A stretch of DNA of 64,000 bases from Gnetum montanum (taxonomy: Eukaryota > Streptophyta > Gnetopsida > Gnetales > Gnetaceae), in assembly GCA_015680685.1 (NCBI GenBank), contig MNCI01002085.1, forward strand, positions 188,432 to 252,431, given 5' to 3'. Position 1 is the stretch's first letter, and each line of letters starts with the position of its first letter. Shown here piece by piece: positions 24,141 to 35,844 of the stretch. The notes below the pieces were generated by a model. The model made no database searches. It saw only the letters and a list, made by a program, of their open reading frames with translations, and was not told the DNA's origin. Made by a program: the position numbers and the translations under genes.

Positions 24141-25593
24141 GCGTTAAGCTTTGGTATTAGTTTGAAGGGAGCTCCGAAGCCTTGTATGTTGGATGAGTGG
24201 TTGTAGACTCAACCGTTTGTTGTTGTGAAAGCTTGTCTAGGCTTCTATTTCTGAAGAAAGGTCTTCTTTTCTTGCGGTTGTCAAAACTAGCAGTGGGTTA
24301 AAGGTTTACAGCTCTCATAGCATTACATTGCTGCAGTTGAGTGGGGAGTTCCCCTTGCATTTTTGGAGTAGGTGGTATGGGAACTATCGGCGGAAGAGAT
24401 GTGGATGGATTTGGAGGATGGTATGGATGTGGAGTGTCTCCCAAAGGAGAAGGAGTCCTTCTAAAGTACTCCCAAACTTGGTAGTGACGTTGGGGAGTTT
24501 TGTGACCCATGGAGTCACTTGGAGAAACCAGCTTCTGCATGTAATAGCCATAAGGATCGGGTTGCCGATAAGGGTATTGTTGCCTAGGCAATGACATCCC
24601 CCATGACTGTGGGTGTTGCCACTGCTGGTGTTGCCCGATAGGTTGTGGCGGACTTCCACTTGGATAATACATTAATGGTTGGTGGAACTGCCTTGGGTTA
24701 CCTTGGGGATAAGGTAACCTTCGAGGTGTCTATCATCTATTAAGTCTCAGGATGAGTGCATACACCCTAGACTCTTGTAGATGTGAGATGATTGGACAAC
24801 ATCCCTTAGGATGGTTATATTGGTAGATCTCACATCCACCATCATTGTTTGTGTCTGAGTCCACAACCTCATTGGAGATGTTCATTTTTCCCTTACCCTT
24901 GTTATGTGCAGGGTCTGAGTCTCTCTGCTTTTTCTTATAGTTGTCACTACTTTGTTTGTCCTTAGACTCCTCTACAATTTTTAGGACAGGTTCAAATCTA
25001 CTATCCAAGGAGTCCTATATTTGATCTACCTTAGCCTCCAATTTTGTTGTTAATTTCTGAAGTGGAAAGGTTTTTCTATTCACCAACTCTTCAAGTGGTT
25101 ACTCATCCTCTTCATCACAGTATCTCACTCCCCTCTTCTGGAGGGAAGGATCGAGGTTATATTCTTCTGCACTTTCCCTTTTTCATAGCTCCCCTACTTC
25201 TTTGGCTACTTCTCCCAACAACCGATGAATTTCATGGGATCTAAGTTCTAATATTATCCCTTGGGCATAAGTCCCAAGGGTTCTCCTAGTTTCATACCTT
25301 AGCCCATCTACGAGATAGGAAGTTGATCCCATTGTGCGTAGCCATGGCCCAGGCAACGATGTAGCAATGCATAATACCAGCCCATGGTAGCATCTAAGGG
25401 TTCATGAATACCTTTCTTCCATCCTTGGATCTATTTACGCAAATTAGACACTCTCGAGTACATTTGATATTTATCATTAAAGAGTTATAACATCATACTC
25501 CACCTCCTAATGGTTTCTGGTTCTAAGGACCGATAGCAACTCTCTGCTTCCTTTATGAGTGTCCTAGGAAACAACTTCAATTTCTTCCACTCA
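24141..25593 (-). pseudogene. gag: Family 2 gag, 5'-truncated, unit A insertion
   Basis: On the minus strand, Gag begins inside the core at ENEWKKLKLFPRTLIKEAE (about 25590), directly after the junction with duplicated family 1 sequence. It continues through a charged linker to the C-x6-H-x3-C-x5-H motif at 24781-24834 and a Pro/Gln/Tyr tail (open at 24298-24672). The N-terminal 500 or so codons seen in the unit B insertion are absent. The open frame at 25485-25688 crosses the junction and is chimeric. Confidence 0.7.
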
Positions 25594-26485
25594 TTCTCTA
25601 AAGATAAAGGTATGAACTTTAAAGACCTTAGAAATGTTTTTATGAGATGTAGATAATTTGGCATCACCTTGAATGTAAAGAAATCCATCTGTGGTGTTTA
25701 AAGTGGTAAATTTATGCGTCATATAGTGACCAAAGAGGGGATTGCGATTGATCTTGAGTGAGTAAATGCAATTTTAGAAGTACCTTCCCTTTATCCAAGA
25801 CTGATCTAAGGGATTTATTTGGTAAGATTAATTTTGTTAGATGATTTATCCCAGTCTATGCTAAATTAGTTAGACCATTCAATGATATGCTTAAGAAAGA
25901 TAGTAATATGTAGTGGACAGATGATAGAAAGAATGTGTTTCTTGCTATTAAAGAAGCTATAATAGATGCACCTATCCTAGCTTCTCCTTGGTATGAAAAT
26001 GATTTCTACTTATATGCCTTTTCTAGCGATGTTACTGTTTCTTCTATCTTGACCCAAGACATAAACGATCAAGGTGAAAGACGCATAGCTTTCATGTCTG
26101 CACCTTAAAAGGATGCAGAATTAAGATACTCACCAATAGAGAAGAAATTGTATGCTGTAATAAAAGCCTTGAAGAAATTCCACTACTACTTGTTAAACTC
26201 AAAATTCTTTGTCATTGTCCTTGATCTAACCACCATTGCTTTAGCCAAACTACAAGATCATAGTGAGAAACATGAAAATGGGTTAGGAGCCTTCAAGAAT
26301 ATGATATTCAATGAAAGGTAGCAAAGTTAGTTTGAGGGACTGGTCTTGCTAAATTAATAGCTAAAGCTTCAGCCTTAGAAAATTGTGATGCATCCATAGA
26401 TAAAGAATCAATTCCTCTTCATATATTGTCCATTAATGAGGAAAATGATATCCCATTTTCTCCCAATCAGTTGTATGATCCATGG
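25594..26485 (+). pseudogene. Duplicate of unit A RT C-terminus and native RNase H
   Basis: This matches 19761-20654 from TTCTCTAAAGATAAAGG to the target site CATGG. It shares unit A private changes: the stop in CACCTTAAAAGG, AAGATCATAGTG where B and C have CCTAGTG, and TTTGAGGGACTGG. It is therefore a copy of A itself, not another family member. It lies inside the antisense element, between truncated gag and the second LTR. Confidence 0.85.
26481..26485. repeat. CATGG target site copy before the second LTR
   Basis: CATGG here and CATGG at 27315-27319 flank the LTR 26486-27314 exactly, as for a solo LTR at the original insertion site. Confidence 0.75.
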
Positions 26486-27314
26486 TGATGAGTGGCGAGG
26501 TACCCCTACACTCAACAATATGAATACGAGCATAGCATGCGCGATCCAGTCGAACTCCATAGAATAAGTACCTACACACCTTATGGAATAGTTAAGGTTA
26601 ATTATTCATTGTCTTCCTAGACTTAATTTTAGTTTTCACAGTTGTATGGTTAAGTAATTCTGAGGTATATGATTTTTATGTCTTTTCAGTTTTATATCCT
26701 ATGCTGACAAGGTGAAGGGTGAAGAGACTAATTACTAACTTTAACTAACTAACTAAGCCTTAATTAGCCTAGCATCGGTATCCATTCCCACTTACCGTTC
26801 ACACCTTGAACCGATGCAACCTTGGTTACCAAACGCTAATCATTGTTGGGATCACCAAGCGTAACGCACTTGCTTGAAGCAATCATACTGAGGCACTTAA
26901 CTAGGAGAGAAGGGTTGAGAGAGATTTAATTAATAATAAAGAATTTAAATGGTAAACAATAAATAATAGTAAATAAAGTCCTATTTAGCCTATTCCATGC
27001 ACTATAAGGTTTATCCAAGAAGTTCATCTTTGTTGCCATACACAAACTTGTGTTCAAGTACAATATTTGCTCGAATAAAGATCTTTTCACTTTGGAGCTC
27101 CTACTACAGACACATGGAAAATATTCTATCTCTAGAGAGGTAAAACTACCAGAGTTTCCCTACAGTCTAGGCCTAGAATGAAAAAAAAGGAAGAGTTGTC
27201 TCTTATTTATAGACATGGTTGTGCACTATGATATTGCGTACGTGATATCATGGGGGAAGATGCGATATCATGTGGGATGCGATATTGTGGCCCATGCGAT
27301 ATCGCGTCCCATCA
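26486..27314 (-). repeat. Second family 2 LTR of the unit A insertion, solo-like
   Basis: It runs from TGATGAGTGGCGAGGTACCC to CGCGTCCCATCA. Both sides are family 1 sequence (RNase H on the left, integrase on the right) with CATGG repeats, so locally it looks like a solo LTR. No primer-binding site adjoins it. A TATA box lies at 27202-27211 on the minus strand. Confidence 0.85.
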
Positions 27315-27319
27315 CATGG

Positions 27320-28594
27320 TATGTAGATATCAAATTTTATTTAACCTTCCATCATTGTCCCTCAAATTTACCTAGATATAAAAGAAATATTTTAATATCA
27401 AAATGTTCTAAATTTTCTCTAATAAGTGGTGAACTATTTAGAAAGAATTTTCAAGGGATATACCTTAAGTGTTTGAACCAAGAGAAAGCTAACGATGCTC
27501 TAAAACAACTTCACGATGAAGGACATATAGGATACTGCTCATTAGTTGATAAAATTGTGAGGGTTGGTTATTATTGGCCTACTATGATTAATGATGCTTA
27601 TAACCTTGTTAAGATGTGTGCCCAATGCTAAATATTTAAAGCTAAAGATTCCAAGAGTTCAACCCCATTGCAACCTATAATAGAAACAAGACCATTTGCT
27701 CAATGGGCCTTAGCTTTTATTGGAGTGATTAATCCTTTATCTACTACCCTTCATAAGTTCATTTTGACAGCCATTGCAACCCACTGATTATTCCACACAT
27801 TGTTTAGAGGCAAAAGCAACCAAAACTGCATCATCTTGTGAGGTCATTCACTTCTTAGAAAATGATATAATCTCCAAATATGGTTATCCTTATTCTTTAG
27901 TAGTCGATAATGGGCCTGCCTTCATTTCCATAGAGTTTACAAATTGGGCTAGAGACCATAACATCATTATCAAGGAAATAATTGAATATTACCCACAAGG
28001 TAATGGTTTGGCTGAATCTTCCAACAAAATTATATTAGATGGGATTAAGAAGTTGGTAGCCCAAAATCCATGGACTTGGCATGAACACCTAAAATGGGAA
28101 GTTTGGGCTGATAGGATTTTCTACAAGGAATCGAGACTACACCATATGATTTAGTATATGGACAGGAATCCATATTACCAATAAATTTATAGATTCATAC
28201 ATATCAATTCTTCTTAGACTACTTACCAACTAATGAGCATCTAATATCACGAACATGTGACATTTTGAACCTAGAGCTTAAAAGGGTTAAAGCAATCGAA
28301 AATATGTGTGGTCATCAACAAATTGTCAAGAGATGGTTTGATAAGAAATATAAAGCTAAAATTTTTCAACTAGGTGACCTAGTCCTTAAAAGAGATAGAG
28401 CATCTGGTCAAACTGGCCCTCAAACTAAGTTTCCACCTATGTGGTCAAGTCCATTCCAAATTGTAGACATCATTGTCCCAAATGTATTCAAGATTGCTAT
28501 TTTGCAAGGACATAGGTTGAATAGGAATTTTAATGCACTTCATTTGAAGCATTTCCACTCAGGTACCCCATGTGGGCACTTGGTACATTCTTAG
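27320..28594 (+). pseudogene. Family 1 integrase, unit A
   Basis: Integrase joins element DNA to the host. The HHCC zinc domain reads HDEGHIGY..CAQC. In the catalytic core the first Asp is Ala (WALAFIG), the second is kept in VVDNGPAF (about 27905) and the Glu in NGLAESSN (about 28010). A C-terminal domain (28265-28594) has LGDLVLKRDRA and FPPMWSSPFQIVD, like the GPY/F module. It is open at 27215-27631, 27774-28154 and 28265-28594; the first ORF starts inside the neighbouring LTR. Confidence 0.75.
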
Positions 28595-29860
28595 TTGCAT
28601 GATTTCTTCCCCTTTTCTTTGCATTTCATATGTATATAGGTGGGTTTCCATATTTTTCTTGCATTTTCATTATTTCTTTCTTAGCATATTCATTTGATTG
28701 TTGTGTTCTTCATATGATTTTAACAATCATTTGTCATTTGAGATACTAGACATTGGGTCATCTTAACACCATTGAAAAATAATATAGGTATAATATAATT
28801 TACTATTATTGTAATATTATATTTCAATAATGCTATAAAAATCCACTTTATATTTTATATTAAAAAATACTATAACTCTTTCCAATTGATCCAGGTTTCA
28901 GTTTATTTGTTATGTTAGATTATGGAGCATTGGATTTATACAAACTTATCATGTTATCATCATGATCATGTGATTCTAGGATATGTGATGTTTGAAAATG
29001 GCTAGTCATAATCACTAAGTAACCTTGGAAAATTCTATCCTTTCCTATCATAAACCCTAGCCCTGAGGTGTGATGATCCATGGCTATCCTATGAATAACG
29101 GGGCAAAGTGTGTTCATTCCTACTTGAGAATCCTTAGCCACCTAGGAGACCTACTATGATGCCACCAATCAAAGGCACATACACGAGGGTTGAACCACAC
29201 CAGGGGCAAATTTTTCGAAAGGACCATGCTTTTTGACAATGTAGCTAATCGTCTAGGCTCGTGTTGTTCCTACCTCAAGAATGAAGTACACCATGAGCAA
29301 AGTTTCCTAAAACAAATTAATTAAAAAAATATGAGGACCATGTTCATTGGCAATGTAATAAGTTCTTGAGTGTGATGGGTTCTGGCAGCAATCCTCACCC
29401 TAAGCTCCATTTCCCCTTTTAAATTTAAATTTATAATAGAAAAAACCAAGGAAAAATCTAAATGTTATGGCTTACTATGATCTAACATGAGCTTTAGCTC
29501 TTCCTCCTCATTAAGTTCTATACAAGTCTTGTGCTCAGAATAGTCTGCATACTTTTACTATTACCTTGTGAGAATATTGAGAATGACAGTTTAATTATAT
29601 ATATATATATATAATTACATATATATATCTATAGATCTTAGTTAAAATAATAATAAATTATATATTTAGATTTTAATGGTATTTTGGATGGCTCACGCCA
29701 ATGTTTCTTTTGATTATTTCGTTATTTAAATCATGTTTAGATCACTATAGTTTACTTTCAAATTTTAATTTCTTGTTTTGTGATGTTTTTGATTTTCCCT
29801 CTATTGCATTTCTTTTTATATTTTATGGTTTTTCTATCCTTGCACTTGCATGCAATTTGT
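28595..29860 (+). other. Unit A 3' untranslated region
   Basis: AT-rich sequence between integrase and the polypurine tract, collinear with units B and C. It holds a TA-repeat at 29595-29630. On the minus strand 28920-29141 is open for 73 codons in all three units, but it begins after a stop with GTG; the first ATG is at codon 9. No sense-strand coding region is seen. Confidence 0.6.
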
Positions 29861-29875
29861 ATTTTGAGGGCTAAG
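29861..29875 (+). other. Unit A polypurine tract
   Basis: ATTTTGAGGGCTAAG directly precedes LTR start TGTTGAG. Units B and C have TTTGGGGGCTAAG. Confidence 0.65.
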
Positions 29876-32380
29876 TGTTGAGTTCAACCTCACCATGCAA
29901 AGCATGGGGCCATTATCAATGCACATGTAGGAAATTATAGTTGCAAAGTAGTTAACATGCACAACTCAAATTCATAGGAATTCAAAAAATGCTATACTGA
30001 TTATATGTAAAAAGAAAACTATACACAATAGGTCCTCAACCACACATAAATAAAATAAAATAAAAATTATGAATTTCAATAGTTGCTAAATGAGCATTTT
30101 AACATGTTCTAATATAAAAATGAGTATATACTAATATATAGGCCAAGAAGAAATCTAGCATCACCCATTCCCTAGAATAATGAATTTACTAAACAAACTA
30201 AAAAAGATACAACTTCCCTACAAGCATTCCATTTCAGCCAAGCTGGAAAGCACTACACTAGCACATGATAAATAGTGCATCACATGCTTTACACAAACCT
30301 CTAAAAGATGACCTCAATGCAACTTATCAGTCATGTTTTTGGCACCAACTGTCCCTTGGAGAGATAAAGTGATCTAAAGAAATTCCATTTAGGAAAGAAA
30401 AAAAATAAAATCAAGAGAAGATGACTTCAATCTAAGCTGAATTTCTTTGTTGCAAATTTGCAATGTGGTCTTATTAATAATATTTATCAACTACAGTATT
30501 TCTATTTATTAAAGATAGCATGAAGACTACTATATATCAGTCATTGAAAAATAGTTTCTATATTTCATATTAATAACTAGAATTGCAGATCTAACCTTAT
30601 GAATCTTTGACTTGTTATTCATCATGTTGTTGTGTATCTCTTTTTGACTTGCATGGATCTAATTCATTTCTGGTAATATAACAAATTCCACCTTCCTTTC
30701 AAAAATCAAACATCGTTCAAAAATGAATAAATGGAAACATGATAAAACAAACCTATAGTTTTTCAAGACTAACGTATCTGAGCCTAGGAATTTTGTTATA
30801 TTTATATTAAGTTCAAGGGAGTGGAGAAAAGATAAGCCATCTAAAAAATGCCAACAAAATAGCATATCTATAAATTATAAAACATACTAATGACTACATA
30901 ATTTGTGCAAGTTTAATGAATTGATTTTCAAATATATATATATATATTAAAGTCAAATACAACATGCTCAAATAATTTATGATGGTACAAACAAATTTCA
31001 AAAGTATTTGTTTCTCTATTAGCAAATAGATTCTTCATTTTGAAATTCCCAAAGAGTTCCTGATGAAACTCCTATCATTAAAAAGAATTAAGTATTTACA
31101 AACTTTTGTTAAAACATTTGTAACAGTGACACACTGTGTTGACGCTAATGACGGTTAATGGCAGTTAACGGGTTTCTTCTCCTATAGGCTGCTATTTACA
31201 ATGGAGCTAGCCAGAGCCAAGGGGACGGAGCCAGAGACTACAGCTACCATTCTCTCTTCTGTCGACAGGCAACACTAACGGTAGGTGCTTGAGATGCGCT
31301 ATAGAAAACAGTAGGTCCGTTAGAGGCGCAACAGACAGCTGAACATGGCAGACGAGTGAGAAGCGCGGTAGAAACCAACGCCCAACAATCTGCAGCCAAC
31401 AGGGGGGCAGCGACCAAGGCCTTCACTTGCTTCAGTAGTGCTTTCTGCATGACATACTCCAACGATTGGCACTGCATAAACTAACAGTAGAGGCAGAGAA
31501 CCACACAATCGCCACCCGCATGTGTAGATGGTGATAGGTGGTGCATCAATAATGACACGGACACCGTGAAGGGTGGTGTTTTTAGACACTGATCTCTCCA
31601 TTGTTCTATCCTTTCACAGTACTATCAGATGGGGAATGAGGCACAGAGCCTCTTCCCAGATGTGGGAGATGTCCAAGCAACAACAGATGCCTGGAGCCTG
31701 GTAATGATGGATCCAGCAGAAGTCTTTCTTTCTGCCCATAAATAAACAACTTGTGGTGGCCCTAGATAGTTCTCTAGTCAGTGCATCACAATGAGGGCTG
31801 CAGTTGTAGTGCGGGTTACCGTAGACAGCAGCAGACAACAACTCTAGCAGAGCCTCTTCCCTAACAAACTGCGACGACACCAACAATAGTGGCAAGGCAA
31901 AGCACCATGCGCAGCATAGTTCATGGTGGCAGGGATGCCTCTCCCTCCTATAGCAGCTGTAGTGACAGCAAGCGGGGTTCTCTAATTTTTTTTTTTTTGG
32001 ACGTGAGGCAGCACACAACACTAGACATGTCTGCATTAAGTCTTGTCTTAGAATTGTTTAATTTAAATTCCCTAACTTTCTATTTAACTTATATATATTT
32101 TTTAAAACATCACTAAGGCGGTAGGGAAAATTTGCATTTTATTTTGGGTTATTTATTATGCTTTTTTCTAAAAAAAATTATGCATAAATTATTTAATTTT
32201 TCAATATTATTATTAAATTTAAGTTTTTAATATTTTTTTTAAAATATTATTTTATTTATTTTTATCACATAGCCCTTTCCACCTAAGACTATTCTAGGGT
32301 TTATGGGAGGCACCCTAGGCGATATTCTCTTAAAACAAGTTTTCAGAGATGTTGGCCTCTCCAAAATTTATGCATCAATA
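29876..32380 (+). repeat. Family 1 LTR shared by units A and B
   Basis: 2.5 kb from TGTTGAGTTC to TGCATCAATA, where the terminal TCAACA (mirroring TGTTGA) has become TCAATA. It follows A's polypurine tract and precedes B's primer site. The middle (about 31130-32040) is distinctly more GC-rich than the AT-rich flanks. A TATATATAT stretch near 32090 could be the promoter; this is a guess. Confidence 0.85.
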
Positions 32381-32386
32381 CTTGTT

Positions 32387-32403
32387 TGGCGTTAGACAGA
32401 GGG
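32387..32403 (+). other. Unit B primer-binding site
   Basis: TGGCGTTAGACAGAGGG lies 6 bases after the LTR end, collinear with units A and C but with two changes. Confidence 0.55.
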
Positions 32404-32717
32404 CAGTTTCTCAACCTCTTTTTTCTTTTATGTTTTGTTTCTTAAATAAAAACCTTTTTTCTATTCTTAGTATTGATTTGCACTCTCTATTTTTTTTCCT
32501 CCCTATTTTTAGTTTTATTGCTCTATTTTAGTTTTATTTTCAAATCTCCAAATTTAAATTCTAGCAATCCTTCTTTTAATTTACTTTTCTAAAATTTTGC
32601 AATTTCAATTTTTTTTAAATAATAAAAAATAAATAAATATAGCATTCAAATGTTTTTCCATTTTTTTTAATTTTCAAAGTTTATTAGCATTTTACATTTC
32701 CTGGTATTTTTCATTTC

Positions 32718-34380
32718 ATGAGTGACTCTTCTTACGGAACATCTCAACAAAGAGCTTCTACTCCTACCCCTAGTCAACCAACTACTCATCAATTTACTTT
32801 GAGAAAACAATGAGCTTCACTTCTTTCAAGTTCAATTCTTAAGAAACCTTGGACAAAAATGGCAGCCCATCAACCTCCATCTTCCTTAGAAAGAAACCCT
32901 TTTAACTTTCATAACTACCATGACATACCAAAATCCCTTCAGAACATAAACCTGTTCTTCGATGCTACAAGCCCTACAAATGATGTCTGCCAACACATAC
33001 AATGTTTTGAAACCTTATTAGGGATCCACAACATTGTACATAATGATGTGGCATGCAGAGTATTCGTAACAACATTTATAACCAAAGCAACCCAATGGTT
33101 CTTAATGCTTCCTAATGCCTCTATTAACACATGGCAAGAATTCAAAAACAAGTTTTTGAATTAGTTTGACAAATTTACAAGCCCTACTATTACATCAAGC
33201 AACTTTACCAGCCTAAGAAAGCTCATTGGGAAAAATGTTAGGAATTATAACCTTAGATTCCTTCATCAACTTGCCTATGTGCCAAATGAGATGCAACCAC
33301 AACCTAATGGTATACTCAACTTCTATCTCTCTACCATCAATTCATTCTTCGCTTATGCCATCAAATCTGATTCCAACATAATAGAAATACAAGGTGTAAT
33401 GTCTAAAGTTGTGGAATTAGAGCAAATAACCCTTATGAACAGCATCCAAACACAATTTGGGATAATGAGTGTTAATAACCCTATGCAATCAAACCCCTCT
33501 ACTCTTACCAACTTGTCAAACGTCTAATGTTATTCCTCAAGTTGTTTGTCCCTTTCAACCAACTCAATCTTTAAGTAATTACTCTCAAGGCCCCATGTCC
33601 TCTTTATTCTTACCATCCAACATTGGTTTGAATGATGACCAATCAAATCCCTTGATCCAATCCATCATAAACCCAAATGAGACATCAAATTCTATTAAAC
33701 CACCAACCCAAACTCAAGATTAGATGACCAAAATACTCACTTCACTACAAAAACTATCCAGTGAAGTATTTGAGATAAAGAGAAATAATAACAAAGACCC
33801 TATACAACTAGAAAAAAAAGTGCATCAATCAATGATGATTATTGTCATCTTCATAATACAAGGCAACATTTTGAAAATATTTATCCTCAATTTATGGCAT
33901 TCTATGATGATAATACCCAAGGGCAACAAAATGGGAAAACCCCTATCATGGTCCTTAATGTACCTCATGAGATGGAAAATGAAGAGGTTTCCTCATTAGA
34001 ACAAGTTATGGTAGGCGACCCTAACCCACACAACACTTGCTACTACATAATTAGCAAAATTATGAATACTACATAGCAACAAACTAGGAACAATTCCTAT
34101 ACACCTCCAAACAGAAGAGTTCCTAGTCAAAACAATGCAAAAAACCAGTCCGGGTCATCCCAAGTAACTGCCCCACAATGACAAAACCCCCCTTCTATAC
34201 TTAGAAGAGCCCCATCTCAATAATAAGCTAAAGATGAACATAAGAATTATGATTTGGTTGAGGACTTAAAAATATTTAAACCCAACATTTTGATGTATGA
34301 CCTCCTATAGTTCAACGAAATGAAAGAAGTGATTCAGGATATGGGTCATATACCCGAACCCCAAAGAGAGAAATCCCCAG
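32718..34380 (+). pseudogene. gag: Family 1 gag, unit B
   Basis: The start ATG at 32718 is shared with A and C, and the same early TGA as in A breaks it. The Gag core is open at 32859-33164 (NPFNFHNYHDIPKSLQN, WFLMLPNASINTWQEF). The stop after NLSNV is shared. The zinc-knuckle segment near 33837 keeps YCHLHNTRQH but loses the last Cys (Tyr). The leader 32404-32717 is untranslated and AT-rich. Confidence 0.7.
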
Positions 34381-34389
34381 TCCTCGAAA

Positions 34390-35044
34390 GGCAAGTTCAC
34401 TTCCAATGTCTAGCAAGAAGAACCATCCCCCTTTCCTAACCGCTTTGATTATTTTAGGAAACAATGTCTGTAACTGTTTAATGGATTATGGTGCAACTAT
34501 TAGTGTTATGCCTCTTGATGTTTGTAATGCCTTAGGAGCACAAATGATACCATAAACAAAAAGTGTGATTCAACTCAATGGATCTAATGTACCTATGGTA
34601 GGATTATTAAAAGGAGCAAAGGTACAACTTAAGCAATACCCTACATTTACATGTTATACGTATATCCTAGTAGTTGACATGACACCCACATGTGGTGTGC
34701 TCTTACCTAGGAATTTTGGAGCTAAGTCTGGGGGCTTCTTTAGGTTGGATTTATTAGAATTATTGATCCCAATCAAAGGAAAATCTGAATATATGATTAT
34801 ACCTAGGGAACCCTTTTATAAGCAAGTGGTAACAACTTTTGATCAACAAACTACATCTCTAGGAAAGCAAAACAACAATCATTTCATTGGAGAAGTTGAA
34901 CTAGGACTTGGTGAATATTCCTTAAATGATGATATAGAAGAGGCTACATACATAAACCATTTTTCATACACATATTCTACTAAATATTACCAAGCTTTTA
35001 AGGAATGTGAGAAGGTGTATGAAGATACTTTTCCATATCACCAA
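34390..35044 (+). pseudogene. pro: Family 1 protease, unit B
   Basis: The active site reads MDYGATISVM, so Ser of DSG is Tyr. A stop follows at MIP*TKS. About 46 bases just upstream, present in A and C, are deleted. It is open from 34565 to 35047. The frame is cut at 35044 by the antisense insertion; its continuation is at 42107. Confidence 0.7.
35040..35044. repeat. Left target-site duplication of the insertion in unit B
   Basis: ACCAA is repeated exactly at 42102-42106. Units A and C have a single CACCAACATG at this place, confirming the empty site. Confidence 0.9.
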
Positions 35045-35833
35045 TGATGATTGGTGAGGTACCCCTACACTCAACCATACGAATACGAGCATTATCATAG
35101 ACTAAGTGCCTACACACCTTATGGAACACTTCAGGTTAATTGTTCGCTATATTCCCAAACTTACTTGTATTTTTCATGGTTGTATGGTTAAGCAAGTCTG
35201 AGGTATGTGATTTTTATATCTTTTATGTTTTTATATCCTATGCTAGGAGGAAAGGGAGAAGAGACTAAGTAACTAACTTTAACTAACTAAGTTCTAATGT
35301 CTAGCATTAGTATCCATTCCCACTTGCCGTTCACACCCTGAACCAATTCAACCTTCTAGGATTACCAAATGCTATTTGTTACTAGGATTACCAAGCATAA
35401 CACACATGCTCGAAGTGCTCGTACTAAATGCACTTAACTATGAGAGAAGGGTTGAGAGAGATTAAATTAACTAATAAAGCATTACAATGATGAACAATAA
35501 ATAATAATAATTAAATTTCTATTTAGCTTAATTCATACACTATAAGGTTTATCCAACAGTTTGTCTTTATTGTCGTACACAATTGTGCGTTTAGGTACAA
35601 AATTGCTCGAATAATGATCTGTTCACTTTCCTACTATGGGCACATGGAAATTATTCTAACTCTAGAATGGAAAAACTATAAGAGTTTGACTAAGGTATAG
35701 ATCTAGATGGAGAAACAAGGGAGAGTTACCTCTTATTTATAGATTTGGCGGCACAATCAGAAGGGATGCGATATCGCATATGCAATATCATAGGGGATGC
35801 GATATCGTGGGGCTGCGATATCGCATCCCATCA
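35045..35833 (-). repeat. 3' LTR of the unit B insertion
   Basis: From TGATGATTGGTGAGG to GCATCCCATCA, 789 bp. It lacks about 40 bases present in the other LTR near 35095. A TATA box lies at 35732-35741 (minus strand) and GATATC motifs at 35768-35828. The polypurine tract follows at 35834-35844. Confidence 0.9.
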
Positions 35834-35844
35834 TACCCCCATGA

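Larger units (their letters stand above)
20655..27314 (-). mobile_element. Antisense family 2 element nested in unit A, internally rearranged
   Basis: It is bounded by two direct LTRs and a 5-bp target duplication. Read on the minus strand, the polypurine tract next to the left LTR and gag-to-protease order show its direction. The interior holds a noncoding module, protease and the central/C-terminal part of gag. The 5' part of gag and the primer-binding site are missing; in their place is a plus-strand duplicate of unit A's RT-RNase H segment (25594-26485). No RT or integrase of its own is present. Confidence 0.8.

Noticed and set aside
25485-25688. 67-codon minus-strand ORF
   Set aside because: It crosses the junction between truncated family 2 gag and antisense duplicated family 1 sequence; the N-terminal half is antisense to RT.
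31614-32036. 140-codon minus-strand ORF, Cys-rich
   Set aside because: It lies in the GC-rich part of a family 1 LTR and is not open in the other LTRs at the same length; likely chance.
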